This document shows, piece by piece, positions 6,766-8,558 of a DNA stretch of 8,558 nt. The DNA comes from Treponema sp. (GTDB taxonomy: Bacteria; Spirochaetota; Spirochaetia; Treponematales; Breznakiellaceae). Positions within the stretch are counted from its first letter, which is position 1, and each line of letters opens with the position of its first letter. Position numbers and translations under genes: made by a program. The notes below the pieces were generated by a model that saw nothing but the letters and a program-made list of their open reading frames with translations, was not told the DNA's origin and made no database searches. The stretch covers positions 1 to 8,558 of the forward strand of contig JAITNU010000005.1 in the NCBI GenBank assembly GCA_031290325.1. The letters are read 5' to 3'.

Positions 6766-7248
6766 TTATTGTTGTATTGTAGCCCATAGTTCATAGAGTT
6801 TCAACTTAGGCACAAATTCAGATAAACACACCAAGGTCAAACCGGTCATAATACCGCTGTAAAAATCATTATACCGGCGCCATATCAAATCATACCGTTC
6901 CGGTAAGTCCTGCCGTCCTGCAAGGCCCTTATAGAACCTCTTGACATAACCATTGTCAACGAGATACTCATAAAAACCAATGATTTCTTCGATCTTCGGT
7001 TTTCGTTTCGCACATTCATTGAAAAACGCGGCATGACTGCTTCGCTCATGGGGTTTCGTCATATCCCGCACATACATGATCGGTTTGCGTTCATCAGAGA
7101 AATAAAACGTGAAGGGCATATCCAGAGAAAAATTACCGGTGAAAGCTTGTAAATACTGGTAAATGCGTATCAGCGGTGGCCGTATACCTTCGTTCTTCGC
7201 AACGAGATAATTGACAATTTCTTTTTCTGTTTTTGTTAAGTTTTTCAT
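6766..7248 (-). CDS. hypothetical protein, paralogue of the gene upstream
   Basis: This 160-residue protein is of unknown function. It begins MKNLTKTEKEIVNYL, has a middle segment reminiscent of the end of a winged helix (FYEYLVDNGYVKRF), and ends with YNDF...EFVPKLKLYELW. No signal peptide, membrane segment or catalytic motif is evident. It is clearly related to the next gene upstream (7261-7737): the N-terminal LT-x-x-EK-x-I-x-x-YL-x-A-x-NE and the C-terminal F-x-P-x-LKLY-x-x-W are shared. I prefer ATG 7248, which has GGTG six bases upstream and aligns with the paralogue, over the in-frame GTG at 7257. The gap to the upstream stop is 12 bases, so the two form an operon closed by the terminator at 6705-6736. 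The gene is more A+T-rich than the left part of the window. Confidence 0.75.
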   Translation of the reverse strand: MKNLTKTEKEIVNYLVAKNEGIRPPLIRIYQYLQAFTGNFSLDMPFTFYFSDERKPIMYVRDMTKPHERSSHAAFFNECAKRKPKIEEIIGFYEYLVDNGYVKRFYKGLAGRQDLPERYDLIWRRYNDFYSGIMTGLTLVCLSEFVPKLKLYELWATIQQ

Positions 7249-7260
7249 ATAAAACACCGT

Positions 7261-7737
7261 TTATTTTTTTAGTGATTCATTCCAGTATTTATACAGTTTT
7301 AATCGGGGGATAAAGTGCATGGAAGACACAAAAGTAAACGCCTTGATTTCAGCAATCGTAAAATCATCGTATTCGTGCCAACGATCCGTTACATCAAGAG
7401 GACAGTCTATGCGTTCTTTATCTGACTTGTGTATGGTGCGTAGATAATCACGCTGTACCAGATACATGATAAAATCTGCAATGTTATACAAGCGTTGTTT
7501 CAGTTCTTTACTGTGTTGGGTAAACTGGGTGATATATACGTTGGTGGATTGTTCTTTCTGAATAAACAATACGATACGTCCGGATTTCGGCTGCCCTAAA
7601 AAGAAAGGGGTGTGTTTGCTGTATTCGCCGGAGAAGGCACCCATATACGGTGTGATTTCAAACTGTTCGCCGGTTTCTTCGTTTTCCGCGATGAGGTAGG
7701 TGATGATGTCTTTTTCTAAGGGGGTTAATGGGTGCAT
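7261..7737 (-). CDS. hypothetical protein, first of a paralogous pair
   Basis: This protein has 158 residues from ATG 7737 (MHPLTPLEKDIITYL) and its function is unknown. It is mostly soluble and charged, with the C-terminal segment DRWHEYDDF...HFIPRLKLYKYW. Over the last 33 aligned residues about 13 are identical to the downstream gene, including FxPxLKLY and the final W. An in-frame ATG at 7788 would add 17 residues (MLKHQIHPWYLIPIVYP). I prefer 7737 because it aligns with the paralogue's start, although neither site has a clear Shine-Dalgarno. A perfect palindrome (7749-7765) lies just upstream and would be inside the coding region if 7788 were used. The gene follows a decayed fucose-synthase remnant, and its promoter is not obvious. 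Possible roles, such as a small accessory or DNA-binding protein, cannot be decided from the sequence. Confidence 0.72.
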   Translation of the reverse strand: MHPLTPLEKDIITYLIAENEETGEQFEITPYMGAFSGEYSKHTPFFLGQPKSGRIVLFIQKEQSTNVYITQFTQHSKELKQRLYNIADFIMYLVQRDYLRTIHKSDKERIDCPLDVTDRWHEYDDFTIAEIKAFTFVSSMHFIPRLKLYKYWNESLKK

Positions 7738-7748
7738 AGGGTAAACGA

Positions 7749-7765
7749 TTGGTATTAAGTACCAA
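7749..7765. repeat. 17-bp perfect inverted repeat upstream of the paralogue pair
   Basis: TTGGTA (7749-7754) and TACCAA (7760-7765) are perfect reverse complements around five bases (TTAAG). The repeat ends 12 bases upstream of ATG 7737, a fitting place for an operator or a leader hairpin. No T-run follows on either strand, so it is not a terminator. Confidence 0.4.
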
Positions 7766-7804
7766 GGATGTATTTGATGTTTTAGCATACATTTTTAAAT
7801 TCGT

Positions 7805-8100
7805 TCATCTGCCTAAAAAATCTATATAGGCTTTTTTGATACCATCCCGTAACGCTGTCTTGGCGGTAAAGCCCAAGGCCGGGATATATCGCACAATTTA
7901 CGCGGAGTTCCGTTGGGTTTTGCAGTATCCCACGTAATACGGCAGACTGCATCAGGCGATTGTTTGCTATTCAGCAGTTCTTCTTCATACACTACAGAAC
8001 GCACTGTTTCCGCAAGCACTTTGATGGAAAGTTCCTCGCCACTTCCAATATTGATAAAATTTCCGACGATAGCATCGTAAAATTCTTTGAGGGACTTTTT
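7805..8100 (-). pseudogene. fcl: 3' fragment of a GDP-L-fucose synthase gene, frameshifted
   Basis: The minus-strand translation up to about 7884 contains NFINIGSGEELSIKVLAE, then ITWDTAKPNGTPRKLCDIS. This is the C-terminal region of GDP-L-fucose synthase, an NADPH-dependent SDR-family epimerase/reductase that makes GDP-L-fucose for surface glycans. Beyond DIS the frame is lost, but another frame continues IPALGFTAKTALRDGIKKAY and ends IDFLGR-TGA (7807-7805), exactly the expected family ending. Only about 98 codons remain of a protein normally around 310 residues. The N-terminal NAD-binding and catalytic parts are missing, and the homology starts just after the stop of the nuclease remnant. 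No usable start codon precedes the conserved part. The fragment is almost certainly non-functional. Confidence 0.88.
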
Positions 8101-8116
8101 ATTTCAAAGTTCCCTC
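8089..8116. repeat. hairpin at the junction of the two broken genes
   Basis: GAGGGA-CTTT (8089-8098) is complementary to AAAG-(T)-TCCCTC (8106-8116) with one bulged base and a seven-base loop. It covers the last codons and stop of the nuclease gene and the first bases of the fucose-synthase remnant. No good T-run follows on the minus strand, so a terminator function is doubtful. Confidence 0.45.
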
Positions 8117-8558
8117 ATACGGCAAGCGCTGTCTTTTCCCACAATCCCCATCGCCAGTAACGCTATCCTGTGTTTCGCGCCATTATACCGCTCATAGTAA
8201 CGCCGTTTCAGGATCTGCGCCATCGCCGCCTTTAACAGCGATTCTACCTTCCCTTTCACCGCGTATTTCACTTCTGCTATCACCACCCGGTCCTTCCAGG
8301 TCCACACCGCGTCTATCCGTCCCTTGTCGGTAGATACCTCAGCCTGTACCTCAAGCCCAGCATAGTAAGCCACAACAGCAACAGTGAATGATAATAGGCT
8401 TCCCGGGGGAGATGTAATTGGTTGGGTATGCCCGCGAATAGTTCCCGCACACTCGCTTCAAAAGCCGATACATCACCGTCGAAAAGCTGGCTCATCATGC
8501 GGCTTTTCATTGTCCCGGTATTTTCGACTGGATACTCCGAAAAACTACTGGTAAGGTA
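8104..8558 (-). pseudogene. AAA-ATPase-like / PD-(D/E)XK nuclease-domain protein, C-terminal part, frameshifted
   Basis: The frame is open from the right edge, so the 5' end is outside the window; it reads SEYPVENTGTMKSRMMSQLF, then FAGIPNQLHLPREAYYHSL. At about 8352 it shifts, and the conserved continuation GLEVQAEVSTDKGRIDAV...VVIAEVKYA lies in another frame, ending CRMREL-TGA (8106-8104). This is the C-terminal PD-(D/E)XK nuclease-like domain of a large protein family that pairs an AAA-ATPase-like domain with a nuclease domain. The D of RIDAV (8313-8311) and the E and K of AEVK (8274-8272, 8268-8266) are its catalytic motif. Restoring one G (TTGAGG to TTGGAGG) rejoins the frames as LGLEVQAEV. 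Family members are typically near 500 residues and occur in many copies, often degenerate. The biological role of the family is not settled. A sequencing error would be an alternative to a true frameshift. Confidence 0.85.

Noticed and set aside
6438..6782. Plus-strand 114-codon frame starting GTG at the GH28 stop with a GTGA overlap
   Set aside because: It starts inside a terminator hairpin and runs through the downstream minus-strand terminator; the product is unrecognised and has no ribosome site. Kept only as an intergenic observation.
7811..7837. Plus-strand hairpin GCCTA/TAGGC followed by six Ts, terminator-like
   Set aside because: There is no plus-strand gene upstream, the stem is only five pairs, and the bases are the coding end of the fucose-synthase remnant.
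7960..8160. Plus-strand 66-codon frame over the fucose-synthase remnant and nuclease end
   Set aside because: It is an antisense shadow of recognisable minus-strand homology with no family features.

Overview
The window is a gene-dense bacterial segment with two parts. The left three quarters (about 200-6440) is fairly G+C-rich and carries intact metabolic and housekeeping-type genes. The right quarter (about 6770-8558) is visibly more A+T-rich and holds two paralogous genes of unknown function and two broken gene remnants. I recognise no rRNA or tRNA gene, CRISPR array or transposase. Cobamide salvage genes, a pectin-type glycoside hydrolase and a remnant of the AAA-ATPase-like/PD-(D/E)XK protein family that is often multiplied in spirochaetes and Bacteroidetes together suggest a host- or gut-associated anaerobe, perhaps a treponeme. 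That assignment is inference, not proof.

Layout, left to right. Positions 1-218 are intergenic. Read on the minus strand they hold a terminator for the gene to the right, then a promoter, then two abutting 19-bp palindromes sharing GTTA-N7-TAAC, and probably the first codons of a gene leaving the left edge. Next is a tight minus-strand pair: cobU (adenosylcobinamide kinase/guanylyltransferase, 960-1469), and directly abutting it a TIM-barrel protein (219-959) that I identify as the cobamide-remodelling hydrolase CbiR. Together they would open the nucleotide loop of scavenged corrinoids and reactivate the product for a new lower ligand.

A 114-bp divergent promoter region separates cobU from a plus-strand pair: a large SWIM-zinc-finger SNF2-family ATPase (1584-5081), followed after 16 bp by a family 28 glycoside hydrolase without a signal peptide (5098-6441). 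A likely terminator straddles the end of the hydrolase gene.

A convergent intergenic stretch (6442-6765) separates these from the minus-strand pair 7737-7261 and 7248-6766. These encode about 160-residue proteins that are clearly related to each other, share a C-terminal F-(V/I)-P-(K/R)-LKLY signature and end at a strong terminator. I cannot assign a function to them. Upstream lie a truncated, frameshifted 3' end of a GDP-L-fucose synthase gene (7805-8100) and a nuclease-domain gene running off the right edge with a one-base frameshift (8104-8558). This end of the window therefore looks like a decaying accessory region.
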